A stretch of DNA of 54,884 nt from Albidovulum sp. (GCA_026989275.1 JALSJQ010000036.1:1-54884); one strand, 5' to 3'; counted from the first letter of the stretch, positions 9,583 to 19,190 are shown. The notes: a model not told the origin generated them from the letters alone. Program-made: numbers and translations.

Positions 9583-11109
9583 TCACATCAGCAGGGCCAC
9601 GAGGAGAGCTCCTCCGATCGCCCCGCCGCCGGCCCAGAGCCACGGGCGCAGGCGGCTGCCGCGTGCCGTCTCCCTGCGGCCGCGGGCATCCATCTCGTGC
9701 AGCGCCTTCTCCGCAAGGCCCGGCAGGCGCGGACCGAAGCGGGCAAGGACGAGAAGGGTGCGGTTGAGATCGCGCAGCGCCGCCTTGGGGCCGATGTTCT
9801 CGCGGATGTAGCTCTCGACCACCGGCCGCGCGACCTCCCAGATGTTGATCTCCGGGTCGAGGGAACGGGCGACCCCTTCCACGACCACCATGGTGCGCTG
9901 CAACAGGATGAGCTCGGTGCGGGTCTGCATGCCGAAGCGCTCCGTCACCTCGAAGAGGAGCGCGAGAAGCCGGGCCATGGAGATGCGGCGTGCATCCATG
10001 CCGAAGATCGGCTCGCCGATGGTGCGGATGGCGAGGGTGAAGGCGTCGAGATCCCGGTCGGCCGGCACATACCCCGCCTCGAAATGCACCTCGGCCACGC
10101 GGCGATAGTCGCGGCGGATGAAGCCGAGCAGGATCTCGGCATAGATCCGGCGGGTGTATTCGTCGAGCCGGCCCATGATGCCGAAATCGACGGCGACGAG
10201 CCGCCCGTCCTCCGCCACCATCAGATTGCCCTGATGCATGTCGGCATGGAAGAAGCCGTCGCGCAGCGCCTGGGTGAGGAAGCTCTGGAGCACGGTGCGG
10301 GCGAGGGCCGGCAGGTCGTGCCCCGCCGCGCGCAAGGCTTCCGGGTCGCCGAGGGGGATGCCATCGACCCATTCGAGGGTGAGCACGCGCCGGTCGGTCA
10401 GGCGCCACAGCACGCGGGGGACATGGAACCCGGCGTCCCCGGCGGTGTTCTCGCCATATTCGGACGCGGCTGCCGCCTCGAGCCGCAGGTCGAGCTCGTT
10501 CTCGACCACGCTTTCGAAATGGTCGATCACCTCGCTGGGCTTGAGGCGGCGCGAGGCCGGCAGCAGAAACTCGATTGCCGTGGCCACGAAATGGAAGGCG
10601 TCGATGTCGCGGCGGAAGTCGCGCTCGATGCCCGGGCGCAGCACCTTGACCGCCACTTCGGTGCCGTCCTCCTTGAGCCGTCCCTTGTGCACCTGGGCGA
10701 TGGAAGCCGCGGCGATGACTTCCGACAGGTTCTCGAAGACTTCGGGAACAGGCTGCCCGAATGCCCGTTCGATCTCGGCCTCTGCCTCGGCCATCGGGAA
10801 GGGCGGCATCCGGTCCTGCAGCATCCTGAGCTCGGCGGCGAGCTCGGGTCCGACGATGTCGGGCCGGGTCGAGAGCAGCTGGCCGAACTTGACATAGGCC
10901 GGTCCCAGCGCCGTCAGCGCCCGCACGAGAGGCGGCAGGTTCGGGTCGCCCCTGTAGCCGAGCCAGCGGAAGGGCAGGCCGATCAACCGCGCCGCAAGGC
11001 GGATCCGCGCCGGAGCCCCCATCAGTTCGAGCACATGGCGCATCGCGCCGGTGCGCTCGAAGGTGGCGCCCGTGCGCACGAGGCGAATGATGTTGTGCGG
11101 GCCGCGCAT
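9583..11109 (-). CDS. ubiB: UbiB-type atypical kinase for ubiquinone biosynthesis
   Basis: Atypical protein-kinase-like ATPase (ABC1/ADCK family) needed for ubiquinone production, 508 residues. It shows the family KxGQ motif in YVKFGQLLSTRPDIV, the alanine-rich nucleotide loop AAASIAQVHKG, the lysine in VAVKVLRPG, the HADMHQGNLM catalytic segment and VDFGIMGRLD. A hydrophobic C-terminal anchor (LWAGGGAIGGALLVALLM) fits membrane attachment. ATG at 11109 overlaps the ubiE stop by one base (TGATG). The coaBC-dut genes that often follow ubiB in relatives are absent here; the operon ends against the peroxiredoxin terminator region. Confidence 0.94.
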   Translation of the reverse strand: MRGPHNIIRLVRTGATFERTGAMRHVLELMGAPARIRLAARLIGLPFRWLGYRGDPNLPPLVRALTALGPAYVKFGQLLSTRPDIVGPELAAELRMLQDRMPPFPMAEAEAEIERAFGQPVPEVFENLSEVIAAASIAQVHKGRLKEDGTEVAVKVLRPGIERDFRRDIDAFHFVATAIEFLLPASRRLKPSEVIDHFESVVENELDLRLEAAAASEYGENTAGDAGFHVPRVLWRLTDRRVLTLEWVDGIPLGDPEALRAAGHDLPALARTVLQSFLTQALRDGFFHADMHQGNLMVAEDGRLVAVDFGIMGRLDEYTRRIYAEILLGFIRRDYRRVAEVHFEAGYVPADRDLDAFTLAIRTIGEPIFGMDARRISMARLLALLFEVTERFGMQTRTELILLQRTMVVVEGVARSLDPEINIWEVARPVVESYIRENIGPKAALRDLNRTLLVLARFGPRLPGLAEKALHEMDARGRRETARGSRLRPWLWAGGGAIGGALLVALLM

Positions 11110-11900
11110 CAGAGCTTCCACCCCGAATGAAGCGCCGCCACGCCCATCGTCAGGTTGCGCCAGGCGACATTCTCGAAGCCGGCGGCGCGAATCATGTCGG
11201 CGAACTCCTGCTGGGGCGGAAAGCGGCGGATGCTTTCGACCAGATACTGATAGCTGTCGCGATCGTTGGCGATGATCTGCCCCATGCGCGGAATGCAGGC
11301 GAAGGAATAGAGATCGTAGAGCTTCTGCAGGCCGGCATTGGGAATATGGCTGAATTCGAGCACCATCAGCCGACCGCCGCGACGCAGCACGCGCCAGGCC
11401 TCGGAGAGAGCGTCGGCGATGCGGGTGACGTTCCGGATGCCGAAGGAGATCGTGTAGACATCGAAACTGCCGGCGGCGAAGGGGAGCCGCATCGCGTCTC
11501 CCACCACCCAGGACAGGCGGTCGGAAAGGTTCTCCGCCTCGCCGCGCTGCCGACCCGCCGCCAGCATCGATTCGGTCAGATCGACGATGGTCGCCCGACT
11601 GTCCCCGGCCCGCGAGAGAAAGCGGAAGGCGATGTCGCCGGTGCCGCCGGCCACGTCGATCAGGTGCTGGCCGGGGCGCGGAGCGAGCCAGTCCATCATC
11701 GCATCCTTCCACAACCGGTGGATGCCGAAGGACATGACGTCGTTCATCAGGTCGTATCTTCCGGCGACCGAGGAGAAGACACCGTGGACCAGTTTCGCCT
11801 TCTCGGCCTCGGGCACGATGCGGCGGCCGAAATGGGTGGTCGGCGTCTCGCTTCCGCCGGCTGTGGCGGGGCTCTTGTCCTTCGGGGGCGACTGGCTCAT
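11109..11900 (-). CDS. ubiE: Demethylmenaquinol/2-polyprenyl-benzoquinol methyltransferase
   Basis: SAM-dependent C-methyltransferase of the ubiquinone (and menaquinone) pathways. The 263-residue protein has [20 protein letters not shown] and [12 protein letters not shown], the SAM motif [21 protein letters not shown], and [20 protein letters not shown] with [12 protein letters not shown], all classic UbiE/COQ5 segments. The first 25 residues are a low-complexity polar extension ([16 protein letters not shown]), so a later start is possible but no in-frame Met lies close by. It is divergent from mutM and coupled to ubiB. Confidence 0.95.
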   Translation of the reverse strand: MSQSPPKDKSPATAGGSETPTTHFGRRIVPEAEKAKLVHGVFSSVAGRYDLMNDVMSFGIHRLWKDAMMDWLAPRPGQHLIDVAGGTGDIAFRFLSRAGDSRATIVDLTESMLAAGRQRGEAENLSDRLSWVVGDAMRLPFAAGSFDVYTISFGIRNVTRIADALSEAWRVLRRGGRLMVLEFSHIPNAGLQKLYDLYSFACIPRMGQIIANDRDSYQYLVESIRRFPPQQEFADMIRAAGFENVAWRNLTMGVAALHSGWKL

Positions 11901-11994
11901 GCTGCGGATCCCGCTCCTGTTGCCCGTCTCTTACAGGCAGGCGGAGAGTGGGGCAATGCATCCCGCGTGATGCGGCAAGAACGGAGAAGGGGCG

Positions 11995-12873
11995 ATGCCG
12001 GAGCTGCCCGAGGTCGAAACCGTCCGGCGCGGCCTGGCGCCGGCGATGGAGGGGCGGCGGATCGCGGAAGTGACCGTTCGCCGCCGCAGGCTGCGTCGCG
12101 AGCTGCCGGACGATTTCGAGGCCCGGCTCGAGGGGCGGCGGGTGCTCGGTCTCGGCCGGCGGGGCAAGTATCTGCTCGGCCGGCTCGAGGGCGGCGATGT
12201 CTGGCTGGCCCATCTCGGCATGTCGGGGCGGCTGGTGATCGAGACGGATGCGGCACGGCGGAAGCCGGGCGAGTTTCACCACAGGGCTCCGGCGGCGCGG
12301 CGGCATGACCACGTGATCCTGGCGATGGAGGATGGCACGCGCGTCATCTTCAACGATCCGCGCCGATTCGGGCTGATGGACGTGGTGGCCGGGGAGGCGC
12401 TCGATCGTCATCCCCTTCTTCGCGACATGGGCCCCGAACCCCTCGGCAACGAATTTTCGCCGGCCTTTCTCCTCGCCCGCTGCCGGGGACGGCACCGCGC
12501 GATCAAGGAGATCCTGCTCGATCAGAAGACCGTGGCCGGCATCGGCAACATCTATGCCTGCGAGGCGCTCTGGCGGGCGCGAATTCACCCCCTTCTGCCC
12601 GGCACAGGGCTGGACATGGCGATGGCCGCCGCGCTCGTCGGCGCGATTCGCGATGTGCTCGCCGAAGCGATCGCCGCCGGCGGCTCGAGCCTCAGGGACT
12701 ACCGCAAGGCGGACGGGAGGCTCGGCTATTTCCAGCATGCCTTCCGCGTCTACGACCGGGAAGGAGCGCCCTGTTCGCGGCAGGAATGTTCTGGAAAGAT
12801 TGAGAGAATCCGCCAGGGAGGGCGCTCGAGCTTCCTCTGCCCCCTCTGCCAGGTCCTTCCCGCGAACCCTTGA
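11995..12873 (+). CDS. mutM: Formamidopyrimidine-DNA glycosylase
   Basis: Base-excision-repair glycosylase/AP lyase that removes 8-oxoguanine and Fapy lesions. It begins [14 protein letters not shown], supplying the N-terminal proline nucleophile and catalytic Glu. [18 protein letters not shown] and [18 protein letters not shown] follow, including the H2TH helix region. The C-terminal zinc finger has two Cys pairs, CSRQEC and CPLC. At 292 residues it is slightly longer than average. RBS GGAGAAGGGG precedes the ATG. The plus-strand core block starts here. Confidence 0.96.
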   Translation: MPELPEVETVRRGLAPAMEGRRIAEVTVRRRRLRRELPDDFEARLEGRRVLGLGRRGKYLLGRLEGGDVWLAHLGMSGRLVIETDAARRKPGEFHHRAPAARRHDHVILAMEDGTRVIFNDPRRFGLMDVVAGEALDRHPLLRDMGPEPLGNEFSPAFLLARCRGRHRAIKEILLDQKTVAGIGNIYACEALWRARIHPLLPGTGLDMAMAAALVGAIRDVLAEAIAAGGSSLRDYRKADGRLGYFQHAFRVYDREGAPCSRQECSGKIERIRQGGRSSFLCPLCQVLPANP

Positions 12874-12897
12874 TCGCCGCGCTTTTGCTGCTAGGTA
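12870..12897 (+). promoter_or_regulatory. Candidate promoter for the enoyl-CoA hydratase gene
   Basis: TTGATC (12870-12875), 16-base spacer, TAGGTA (12892-12897), ending 30 bases before the ATG. The -35 overlaps the mutM stop codon. Confidence 0.4.
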
Positions 12898-12927
12898 TCG
12901 CCTTCGCAACAGCAAAGGACGTGAACG

Positions 12928-13704
12928 ATGGCCTATCAGACGATCGTCGTCGAGACATCCGAACATGTCGGCATCATCCGGCTGGACCGCCCCGAGGCGC
13001 TGAATGCGCTCAACGCCCAGCTTCTGGAGGAACTCGTGGATGCGCTGCGGGCGATGGACAAGAACGAGAAGATCCGCGCCATCATCCTGACCGGTTCGGA
13101 AAAGGCCTTCGCCGCCGGGGCCGACATCAGGGAAATGGCGGAAAAGAGCTTCGTCGATGTCTTCACCAAGGATCTCTTCGGTTCCGAGGCCGAAGCGATC
13201 ATGGCGATCCGCAAGCCGATCATCGCGGCCGTCTCGGGCTATGCCCTCGGGGGCGGCTGCGAACTGGCGATGATGTGCGACATCATCATCGCGGCCGACA
13301 ACGCCCGCTTCGGCCAGCCGGAAGTCAATCTCGGCGTGCTGGCCGGCATCGGCGGGACCCAGCGCCTCACCCACGCCATAGGCAAGGCCAAGGCGATGGA
13401 CATGCATCTGACCGGTCGCTTTATGGAGGCCGAGGAGGCCGAGCGTGCCGGGCTCGTCAGCCGGGTCGTGCCGGCGAAGAAGCTGATGGACGAGGCGATG
13501 GCCGTCGCCCAGAAGATCGCCGAGAAGTCGCCCATCACCACCATCGCCATCAAGGAAGCGGTGAACCGGGCCTTCGAGGTGCCTCTGCGGGAAGGGCTCC
13601 TCTTCGAGCGCCGGCTGTTCCAGAGCATGTTCGCGACCGAGGACCAGAAGGAGGGAATGGCCGCCTTCCTCGAGAAGCGCGAACCCGAATTCCGCGGTCG
13701 CTGA
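12928..13704 (+). CDS. Enoyl-CoA hydratase
   Basis: Crotonase-fold enzyme of 258 residues that hydrates trans-2-enoyl-CoA in fatty-acid beta-oxidation. It has [14 protein letters not shown], the oxyanion-hole segment [11 protein letters not shown], the first catalytic Glu in [14 protein letters not shown], the second in [13 protein letters not shown], and [13 protein letters not shown]. All positions expected for an active short-chain hydratase are present. AAGGA lies eight bases before the ATG. Position between mutM and rpsT is widely conserved in alphaproteobacteria and need not imply a functional link. Confidence 0.94.
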   Translation: MAYQTIVVETSEHVGIIRLDRPEALNALNAQLLEELVDALRAMDKNEKIRAIILTGSEKAFAAGADIREMAEKSFVDVFTKDLFGSEAEAIMAIRKPIIAAVSGYALGGGCELAMMCDIIIAADNARFGQPEVNLGVLAGIGGTQRLTHAIGKAKAMDMHLTGRFMEAEEAERAGLVSRVVPAKKLMDEAMAVAQKIAEKSPITTIAIKEAVNRAFEVPLREGLLFERRLFQSMFATEDQKEGMAAFLEKREPEFRGR

Positions 13705-13786
13705 CCGCAGCCGGGGTGGAAGGGGCGCTTCGCCGCGCCCGATTGCCGCCCGTGCCGGCCGGAGCGGGAAAGCGGTGTTTCCCCGG

Positions 13787-13815
13787 TTGACTTGCCGGTG
13801 AATCGCGCCTAATGG
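13787..13815 (+). promoter_or_regulatory. Candidate rpsT promoter
   Basis: TTGACT (13787-13792), 17-base spacer, TAATGG (13810-13815), about 42 bases before the rpsT start codon. Confidence 0.5.
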
Positions 13816-13857
13816 CTCGCACTCGGAATTCAGGAACCCGAACACGGGAACAGATAC

Positions 13858-14127
13858 ATGGCCAATACGCGTTCAGCCAAGAAACGTGTCCGTCAGACCG
13901 CCAAGCGGACCCTCATCAACAAGTCGCGCCGCTCGCGCATTCGCACCTTCATCCGCAAGGTCGAGGAAGCGATTGCGTCCGGCGACCACGAGGCCGCCAT
14001 GGCTGCGCTGCGTGCGGCACAGCCGGAAATCATGCGCGGGGTGACCAAGGGCGTCTTCCACAAGAAGACCGCCGCGCGCAAGATCGCGCGCCTCAATCGC
14101 AGGGTGAAGGCGCTCGCCGCCTCCTGA
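13858..14127 (+). CDS. rpsT: 30S ribosomal protein S20
   Basis: Primary 16S rRNA-binding protein of the small subunit, 89 residues and very basic. It starts [20 protein letters not shown] and continues [19 protein letters not shown], then ends [20 protein letters not shown], which is the S20 pattern. It is a single gene with its own candidate promoter and a strong terminator 27 bases after the stop. Confidence 0.97.
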   Translation: MANTRSAKKRVRQTAKRTLINKSRRSRIRTFIRKVEEAIASGDHEAAMAALRAAQPEIMRGVTKGVFHKKTAARKIARLNRRVKALAAS

Positions 14128-14154
14128 CGGGCCGGCCCATTCCGGCAGCTTTCG

Positions 14155-14183
14155 GGGCGCATCCTTCGGGGTGCGCCCTTTCC
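14155..14183 (+). terminator. rpsT terminator
   Basis: GGGCGCATCC (14155-14164) pairs with GGGTGCGCCC (14169-14178), one T-G wobble, around a TTCG tetraloop, followed by TTTCC. Confidence 0.85.
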
Positions 14184-14767
14184 GTGCGTTCGTGCATGCA
14201 CGAGAAGGAGCGCGGGGGTAAGGATTCCCTGCCGCCAAGACCTGCTCACGCCGCCTCCGATTCTGCGCAACAAATAGATCGGGACTACTTCATCTTGTGC
14301 GCCTTCTTGCGGTATGGCCCAAGATATTCCAGGCGCAGAAAATCGCGCACGAAGTCCGAGTCAAGCGCGAAGTTCGGTTGCGTCACCCGGACGAATTGCT
14401 ACCTTCTTTCCAGCGATTCAGTCGTCTGGGGGGACGCTGCCAATCGCGGATCGCGTGAGTGCGCAAGCAGACGGAAACAGCCATCGGGGGCGGAAGGCCT
14501 TTCTGCCCAAGGGGGGGCTGTGCATCCCGAATCGGCCGCACCGCAATGGCTCGGAGAGCAGCTTTGCGGGGCCGCGCCAACTTGCGACGATCCGCATTCC
14601 CGCCACCTGCCGTGTCATCGGCAGGCGTGACGGGGGCCTGCGTCTTGACATGCAGCTCTCTTGCCGTCTGCGCCTTGCGGCAGACCGGCCTGCGCCCCTC
14701 TTCGGTCTGGATCGGCTGGAAGGACAGGCGCGGGCAGCCCGCCAAGCAAGAAGAAACGGAGTGCGGC
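14179..14767 (+). promoter_or_regulatory. 589-base gene-free dnaA leader with GANTC sites
   Basis: No credible gene is present in this stretch before dnaA. It contains five GANTC sites (14223, 14259, 14358, 14415, 14529), the recognition sequence of the cell-cycle methyltransferase CcrM in many alphaproteobacteria. It also holds a perfect palindrome CGTGCATGCACG (14191-14202), an inverted repeat CCTGCCG/CGGCAGG (14606-14625), and a TTGACA at 14645-14650 that may be a -35 box about 115 bases before the ATG, although its -10 is poor. No DnaA-box cluster resembling TTATCCACA was found, so it is unlikely to be oriC. Confidence 0.45.
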
Positions 14768-16138
14768 ATGAGCGAGGCGATCTGGTCGGAGGTCTGCAAT
14801 GGTCTGGAAAGGGAAATCGGCAAGGAAGCCTTCCGCCACTGGATTGCACCGCTCGTCTTCGGGGGAGAAAGGGAAGGCGTCGTCGAAATCCAGGCGCCGA
14901 CCCGCTTTCTCGGCCAATGGGTCGAGCGGCATTACGCGCGGGACATCCTCGCCCATCTGCGCAGGGCCGGCCGCAACGTTAACGAGCTGCGCTTCACCTG
15001 GGCGCGGGAGCGCGCCGGGAGCGCCATGCCGGCAGCGGCGCCAGGCCGGAGCGAAGCGCAAGCCGCCGCAGCACCGCAGCAGGCCGCGCCGCTGCCGACC
15101 GCCACCCTCAAGCCGCAGTTCACCTTCGAGACCTTCGTCGTCGGCAAGCCCAACATGATGGCGCATGCCGCGGCCCGGCAGGTGGCCGAGGCGGCGGGGG
15201 ACAACAGCGCCGTGTGCAACCCGCTCTTTCTCTACAGCGGCGTCGGCCTCGGCAAGACCCATCTCATGCACGCCATGGCCTGGGAGCTTGCCCGCGACCG
15301 GGGACGGCGGGTGATCTACCTTTCGGCCGAGCAGTTCATGTACCGCTTCGTGCAGGCACTGCGTTCCCGCGACATGCTTGCCTTCAAGGAAATGTTCCGT
15401 TCGGTCGATGTGCTGATGGTGGACGACGTGCAGTTCATCGCCGGGAAGGACTCGACCCAGGAGGAATTCTTCCACACCTTCAACGCTCTGATCGACCAGG
15501 GGAAGCAGGTCGTTATCTCGGCCGACCGGGCGCCGGGCGAGATCGACGGCATCGAGGAGCGGATCCGCTCCCGCCTGCAATGGGGGCTCGTGGTCGATAT
15601 TCACCCGGCCGATTTCGAGTTGCGGCTCGGCATCCTCCAGAGCAAGGCCGAAGCGCACCGGGCCCGCAACCCCGAGGTGACGATCCCCGACGAGGTGCTC
15701 GAATTCCTCGCCCGCAAGATCACCGACAACATCCGCGTGCTCGAAGGGGCGCTGACGCGCCTCGTCTCCTTCGCCGCGCCGCTCGGCACGCCGGTCACGG
15801 TCGACTTCGCCCGTCAGTGCCTTGCCGACATCCTGCGCGCGGCCGACCGCAAGATCACCGTCGAGGAGATCATGCGCAAGGTCAGCGAGCATTACGGGCT
15901 GCGGATTTCCGACCTCGTCGGCCCCCGCCGCTCGCGGGCCATCGCCCGGCCCCGGCAGGTGGCGGTGTATCTCGCCAAGACGCTGACCTCGAAATCGCTG
16001 CCCGACATCGGCCGGGCCTTCGGCGGGCGCGACCATACCACCGTGCTGCACGCGGTGCGGCGGATCGAGGCGCTCCGCGCGACCGATGCGCGCATCGCCG
16101 ACGACATAGAGTATCTCCGCCGTCAGCTCGAGAGCTGA
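14768..16138 (+). CDS. dnaA: Chromosomal replication initiator protein DnaA
   Basis: AAA+ ATPase that binds DnaA boxes and opens oriC. The 456-residue protein has the N-terminal helicase-loading domain I (about 1-85), an Ala/Pro/Gln-rich linker, the ATPase domain with Walker A GVGLGKTHLMHA, Walker B VLMVDDVQFIAGK and sensor/arginine-finger region RIRSRLQWGLVVDIH. Domain IV carries the DNA-binding signature GRDHTTVLHAVRRIE. ATG 14768 was chosen because it starts with the conserved domain I (MSEAIWSEVCNGLEREIG) and has CGGAG seven bases upstream; longer in-frame extensions are arginine-rich noise. It is followed by dnaN and recF. Confidence 0.96.
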   Translation: MSEAIWSEVCNGLEREIGKEAFRHWIAPLVFGGEREGVVEIQAPTRFLGQWVERHYARDILAHLRRAGRNVNELRFTWARERAGSAMPAAAPGRSEAQAAAAPQQAAPLPTATLKPQFTFETFVVGKPNMMAHAAARQVAEAAGDNSAVCNPLFLYSGVGLGKTHLMHAMAWELARDRGRRVIYLSAEQFMYRFVQALRSRDMLAFKEMFRSVDVLMVDDVQFIAGKDSTQEEFFHTFNALIDQGKQVVISADRAPGEIDGIEERIRSRLQWGLVVDIHPADFELRLGILQSKAEAHRARNPEVTIPDEVLEFLARKITDNIRVLEGALTRLVSFAAPLGTPVTVDFARQCLADILRAADRKITVEEIMRKVSEHYGLRISDLVGPRRSRAIARPRQVAVYLAKTLTSKSLPDIGRAFGGRDHTTVLHAVRRIEALRATDARIADDIEYLRRQLES

Positions 16139-16186
16139 GGGCAGACAGCCCCGGCGCACCGAAGAAGCGGGACCGGGCGCGCCCCC

Positions 16187-16214
16187 TTGCGTTACCGGCT
16201 TTTTGCGCTAGGGT
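16187..16214 (+). promoter_or_regulatory. Candidate dnaN promoter
   Basis: TTGCGT (16187-16192), 16-base spacer, TAGGGT (16209-16214), about 105 bases before dnaN. The GCTAGG context resembles the candidate promoter before the enoyl-CoA hydratase. Confidence 0.35.
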
Positions 16215-16318
16215 CGCGGGCATCGGGCCTTCGGTCGGTGCCGCGACGGAGAACGGATTGGCCCCGGCCGGGTGGCAGGAGACGGGAACAGGACACGGCG
16301 CCAAAGCGGGAGACGGCA

Positions 16319-17440
16319 ATGAAGGTGAACATCGAACGCGGGGCTTTGCTCAAGGCGATGGGGCAGGCGCAATCCGTGGTCGAGCGGCGAGGCACGATTC
16401 CGATCCTCGCTAATGTGCTGATCGAGGCGGCCGACGACACCGCCCGCTTCCGTGCCACCGATCTCGACATCGAAGTGGTGGACAAGGTGCCGGCCAAGGT
16501 CGATGCGGCCGGGGCGACCACCGTCGCCGCCCACCTTCTGCACGACATCGCCCGCAAGCTGCCCGACGGCGCGCTCGTCGAACTGGCCACCACTCCCTCG
16601 GGGGACCGGCTCGACATTCGGGCGGGGCGGGTCCATTTCTCGCTGGCGACGCTGCCGAAGGAAGACTTCCCCGTCATGGCCTCGGCCGAATACGGCGCCA
16701 ATTTCGCCGTGCCCGCCGCCACCCTTGCCCGCCTCTTCGAGAAGACCCGCTTCGCCATCTCGACGGAGGAAACCCGCTATTATCTCAACGGCGTGTATTT
16801 CCATGTCGCCGAGGGGGAAGGGGGCAGGGTGCTCAGGGCCGTGGCGACCGACGGCCACCGCCTTGCCCTCGTCGAGGCGCCGCTGCCGGCCGGGGCGGAG
16901 GCGATGCCCGGCGTCATCGTGCCGCGCAAGACGGTGCAGGAGGTGCTGAAGATCGTCGGCGATGTGGACGAGGGCGACCTCGCCGTATCGGTTTCCGAGA
17001 CCAAGATCCGTTTCTCCACTCCCGATGTGCAACTCACCTCGAAGGTGATCGACGGCCAGTTCCCCGAATACGAACGGGTGATTCCCCTTGGCAACACCCG
17101 CCGCCTCGAGGTGGATGCCGAGGAATTCGCCCGGGCGGTGGACCGGGTGTCGGTCGTCTCCGCCGAGCGGACGCGGGCCGTGAAGCTGATGCTCGACGAG
17201 GACCGGCTGGTGCTTTCGGTCAATTCTCCCGAGAGCGGAGCGGCCGAAGAAGAGCTTGCCGTGGCCTATGCCGACGAGCCGCTGGAAATCGGCTTCAATG
17301 CCAAGTACCTGACCGAGATCGCCGGCCAGATGGACCGGGAGAATGCGGTCTTCCTCTTCGAGGGGCCGAGCAATCCCACCCTCGTGCGCGAGGGCAACGA
17401 CACCAGCGCCATCTATGTCGTGATGCCGATGCGCGTCTGA
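16319..17440 (+). CDS. dnaN: DNA polymerase III sliding clamp (beta subunit)
   Basis: Ring-shaped processivity clamp, 373 residues as expected for three clamp domains. It begins MKVNIERGALLKAMGQAQSV and has VERRGTIPILANVLIEA, YYLNGVYFH, VATDGHRLALVEAPLP, SKVIDGQFPEYERVIP and the C-terminal VREGNDTSAIYVVMPMRV that builds the hydrophobic cleft for clamp-binding peptides. The ATG at 16319 coincides with the conserved start; upstream in-frame codons do not look coding. It is 22 bases from recF and probably cotranscribed with it. Confidence 0.97.
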   Translation: MKVNIERGALLKAMGQAQSVVERRGTIPILANVLIEAADDTARFRATDLDIEVVDKVPAKVDAAGATTVAAHLLHDIARKLPDGALVELATTPSGDRLDIRAGRVHFSLATLPKEDFPVMASAEYGANFAVPAATLARLFEKTRFAISTEETRYYLNGVYFHVAEGEGGRVLRAVATDGHRLALVEAPLPAGAEAMPGVIVPRKTVQEVLKIVGDVDEGDLAVSVSETKIRFSTPDVQLTSKVIDGQFPEYERVIPLGNTRRLEVDAEEFARAVDRVSVVSAERTRAVKLMLDEDRLVLSVNSPESGAAEEELAVAYADEPLEIGFNAKYLTEIAGQMDRENAVFLFEGPSNPTLVREGNDTSAIYVVMPMRV

Positions 17441-17462
17441 CGGGCCGGCCCGAAAGGGCGCC

Positions 17463-18581
17463 ATGCATGCTGCCGCGATCCTCTCGCTGAAACTGTCGCA
17501 TTTCCGTTCGCACCGCGCCTCGGAAGTGGCTGCGGGGCAGCGTTCGGTGGCCCTCGTCGGGCCCAATGGCGCCGGCAAGACCAACGTGCTCGAAGCCGTC
17601 TCGCTCCTTTCGCCGGGCCGGGGGCTGCGGCTGGCGAAGGCGGAGGAGCTGGCCCGCCGGCCCGAGGGCATCGGCTGGCGTCTTCTGGCCGAGGTCATGT
17701 GCCGCGACGGTTGGCACGAGGTCGAGATTCGTGCCGAGGGACAGGGGCGGCGCAAGGTGCTGATCGACGGGAAGGCGCGGCCCCAGCTGGCGCTGGCCCG
17801 GCTGGTCCGCATCCTGTGGCTGGTGCCGGCGATGGATCGGCTGTGGACCGAGAGCGCCGAAGGCCGGCGCCGTTTCCTCGATCGGGCGACGATGAGCCTC
17901 TTCCCCGATCATGGCGCGGCCGTGCTGGCCTATGAGAAGGCGCTGCGGGAGCGTAATCGGCTGCTGCGCGAAGGGGTGGACGATCCGGCCTGGCACGAGG
18001 CGCTCGAGGCCGAGATGGCCCGGCACGGTGCCGCGGTGATGGCACGGCGGCTGGAGGCGCTCGATCTCGTTGCCGCGGCCCTCGACGAGATGACGGAAAC
18101 GCATTTCCCGCGCCCCGCCCTCTCGCTCGTGCCGGCGGAAGGCGAGCTCCTGGTCGCGAGCGAGGATCTGCGCCTCGCGCTCTGGCAGAACCGGATGCGC
18201 GATCTGGCAGCTGGTCGCACTCTTCTCGGTCCGCATCGGGTCGATCTCGAGGCGATCTATGCCGCGCGGGAGATGCCGGCCCGGCTGTGCTCGACCGGAG
18301 AGCAGAAGGCGCTTCTCGTCTCCTTCGTGCTGGCCAATGCGCGGGCGATCATGAACCGCACCGCCCTGCCGCCGGTGCTGCTGCTCGACGAGATCGCCGC
18401 CCATCTCGACCCGGAGCGCCGCGCCGCCCTCTTTGCCGAGATCGTCGCCCTCGGAGCCCAGGCCTGGATGACCGGCACCGATGCGACGGTCTTCGCGCCC
18501 TTCCCCGCGGAGCTTCTGCGGCTCTTCGTCCATGCCGACGTGAACGGCTCGCGCATTGTCCCGCTCGAGGAGGACGGCTAG
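17463..18581 (+). CDS. recF: DNA replication/repair protein RecF
   Basis: SMC-like ATPase that helps load RecA at gaps and stalled forks. The 372-residue protein has Walker A LVGPNGAGKTNVLEAV, PGRGLR just after it, the ABC signature CSTGEQKALLVS and Walker B VLLLDEIAAHLD. The order dnaA-dnaN-recF is the ancestral bacterial replication cluster. gyrB, normally next, is separated from recF by two extra genes here. Confidence 0.95.
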   Translation: MHAAAILSLKLSHFRSHRASEVAAGQRSVALVGPNGAGKTNVLEAVSLLSPGRGLRLAKAEELARRPEGIGWRLLAEVMCRDGWHEVEIRAEGQGRRKVLIDGKARPQLALARLVRILWLVPAMDRLWTESAEGRRRFLDRATMSLFPDHGAAVLAYEKALRERNRLLREGVDDPAWHEALEAEMARHGAAVMARRLEALDLVAAALDEMTETHFPRPALSLVPAEGELLVASEDLRLALWQNRMRDLAAGRTLLGPHRVDLEAIYAAREMPARLCSTGEQKALLVSFVLANARAIMNRTALPPVLLLDEIAAHLDPERRAALFAEIVALGAQAWMTGTDATVFAPFPAELLRLFVHADVNGSRIVPLEEDG

Positions 18582-18584
18582 GGT
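18556..18584 (+). promoter_or_regulatory. Candidate promoter for the secreted protein gene
   Basis: TTGTCC (18556-18561), 17-base spacer, TAGGGT (18579-18584). The -10 overlaps the recF stop codon and lies 45 bases before the next start. Confidence 0.3.
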
Positions 18585-18629
18585 AGGACGCGCCGCCGCG
18601 AATGGCGGGGATGACGAGAGGGATGCGTA

Positions 18630-19190
18630 ATGAAGAAGCCGGCACGGAACGGGGCGAGGTGGAGCCTGATGCTGATTGCGGCGATGTTGCTTCTCGCGCC
18701 GGGCTCCGCCACGCTGGCGGCAGGGAAGGCCGGGCCGGAAGCCGCCCGGGCCTTTCTCGACCGGCTGCGGACCATCGCGCCGCGCTGGCGGGCCGTCGGC
18801 GTGCAGCTCGGCGACATCAGCTGGGGCATGGAGCTCGATCTTGCCGGCAAGGCGCCGAAGGTCCGCTACCCCGACCTCGGTTGCGAAGGACATTGGGAAG
18901 TCCTCGGCAAGGCGCCCGACGGGCCGCTCGTCGTCATCGAGCAGATCGACACCGGTCTGAAGGAATGTCTCGACGGGGGCGTCGCCTTTCTCGAGGTGAT
19001 CGACGACACCATGCTGCGCTACCGCTGGCTCGACGGTGACGGCGAGGCCGTGGCCAAGGCGGTGCTGGTGCCGGGGCGTTTTCGTTCCGATCTTGCCGAG
19101 GCGCTCTACGATCTGACCATGGAGCACGTCGATCGCAGCTTCCTTTCCCTCGCCGAAACGCGCGGCCTCGTGCCCTATCGCACCCCCTGA
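18630..19190 (+). CDS. Secreted protein of unknown function
   Basis: A 186-residue protein with a clear Sec signal peptide: basic MKKPARNGARW, hydrophobic SLMLIAAMLLLAPGSATLA, and likely cleavage after ATLAAG. The mature part has one segment LGCEGHWEVLGKAPDGPLVV and one KECLDGGVAFLEVIDD; the two cysteines, about 40 residues apart, probably form a disulfide in a beta-rich domain. I do not recognise a named family. It sits alone between recF and a LysE-type exporter and has a possible promoter inside the recF end. It is probably periplasmic; a role in export or envelope function is only guesswork. Confidence 0.75.
   Translation: MKKPARNGARWSLMLIAAMLLLAPGSATLAAGKAGPEAARAFLDRLRTIAPRWRAVGVQLGDISWGMELDLAGKAPKVRYPDLGCEGHWEVLGKAPDGPLVVIEQIDTGLKECLDGGVAFLEVIDDTMLRYRWLDGDGEAVAKAVLVPGRFRSDLAEALYDLTMEHVDRSFLSLAETRGLVPYRTP

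Noticed and set aside
9583-13845. Very long open frame on the minus strand across ubiB, ubiE, mutM and the hydratase
   Set aside because: Only the part up to 11109 is ubiB. The rest is antisense to clear genes, rich in Arg, Ala, Gly and Pro, and stays open because stop codons are rare at this GC content.
14179-14767. Chromosome origin upstream of dnaA
   Set aside because: No cluster of DnaA boxes or AT-rich unwinding element was found; in many alphaproteobacteria oriC lies away from dnaA.
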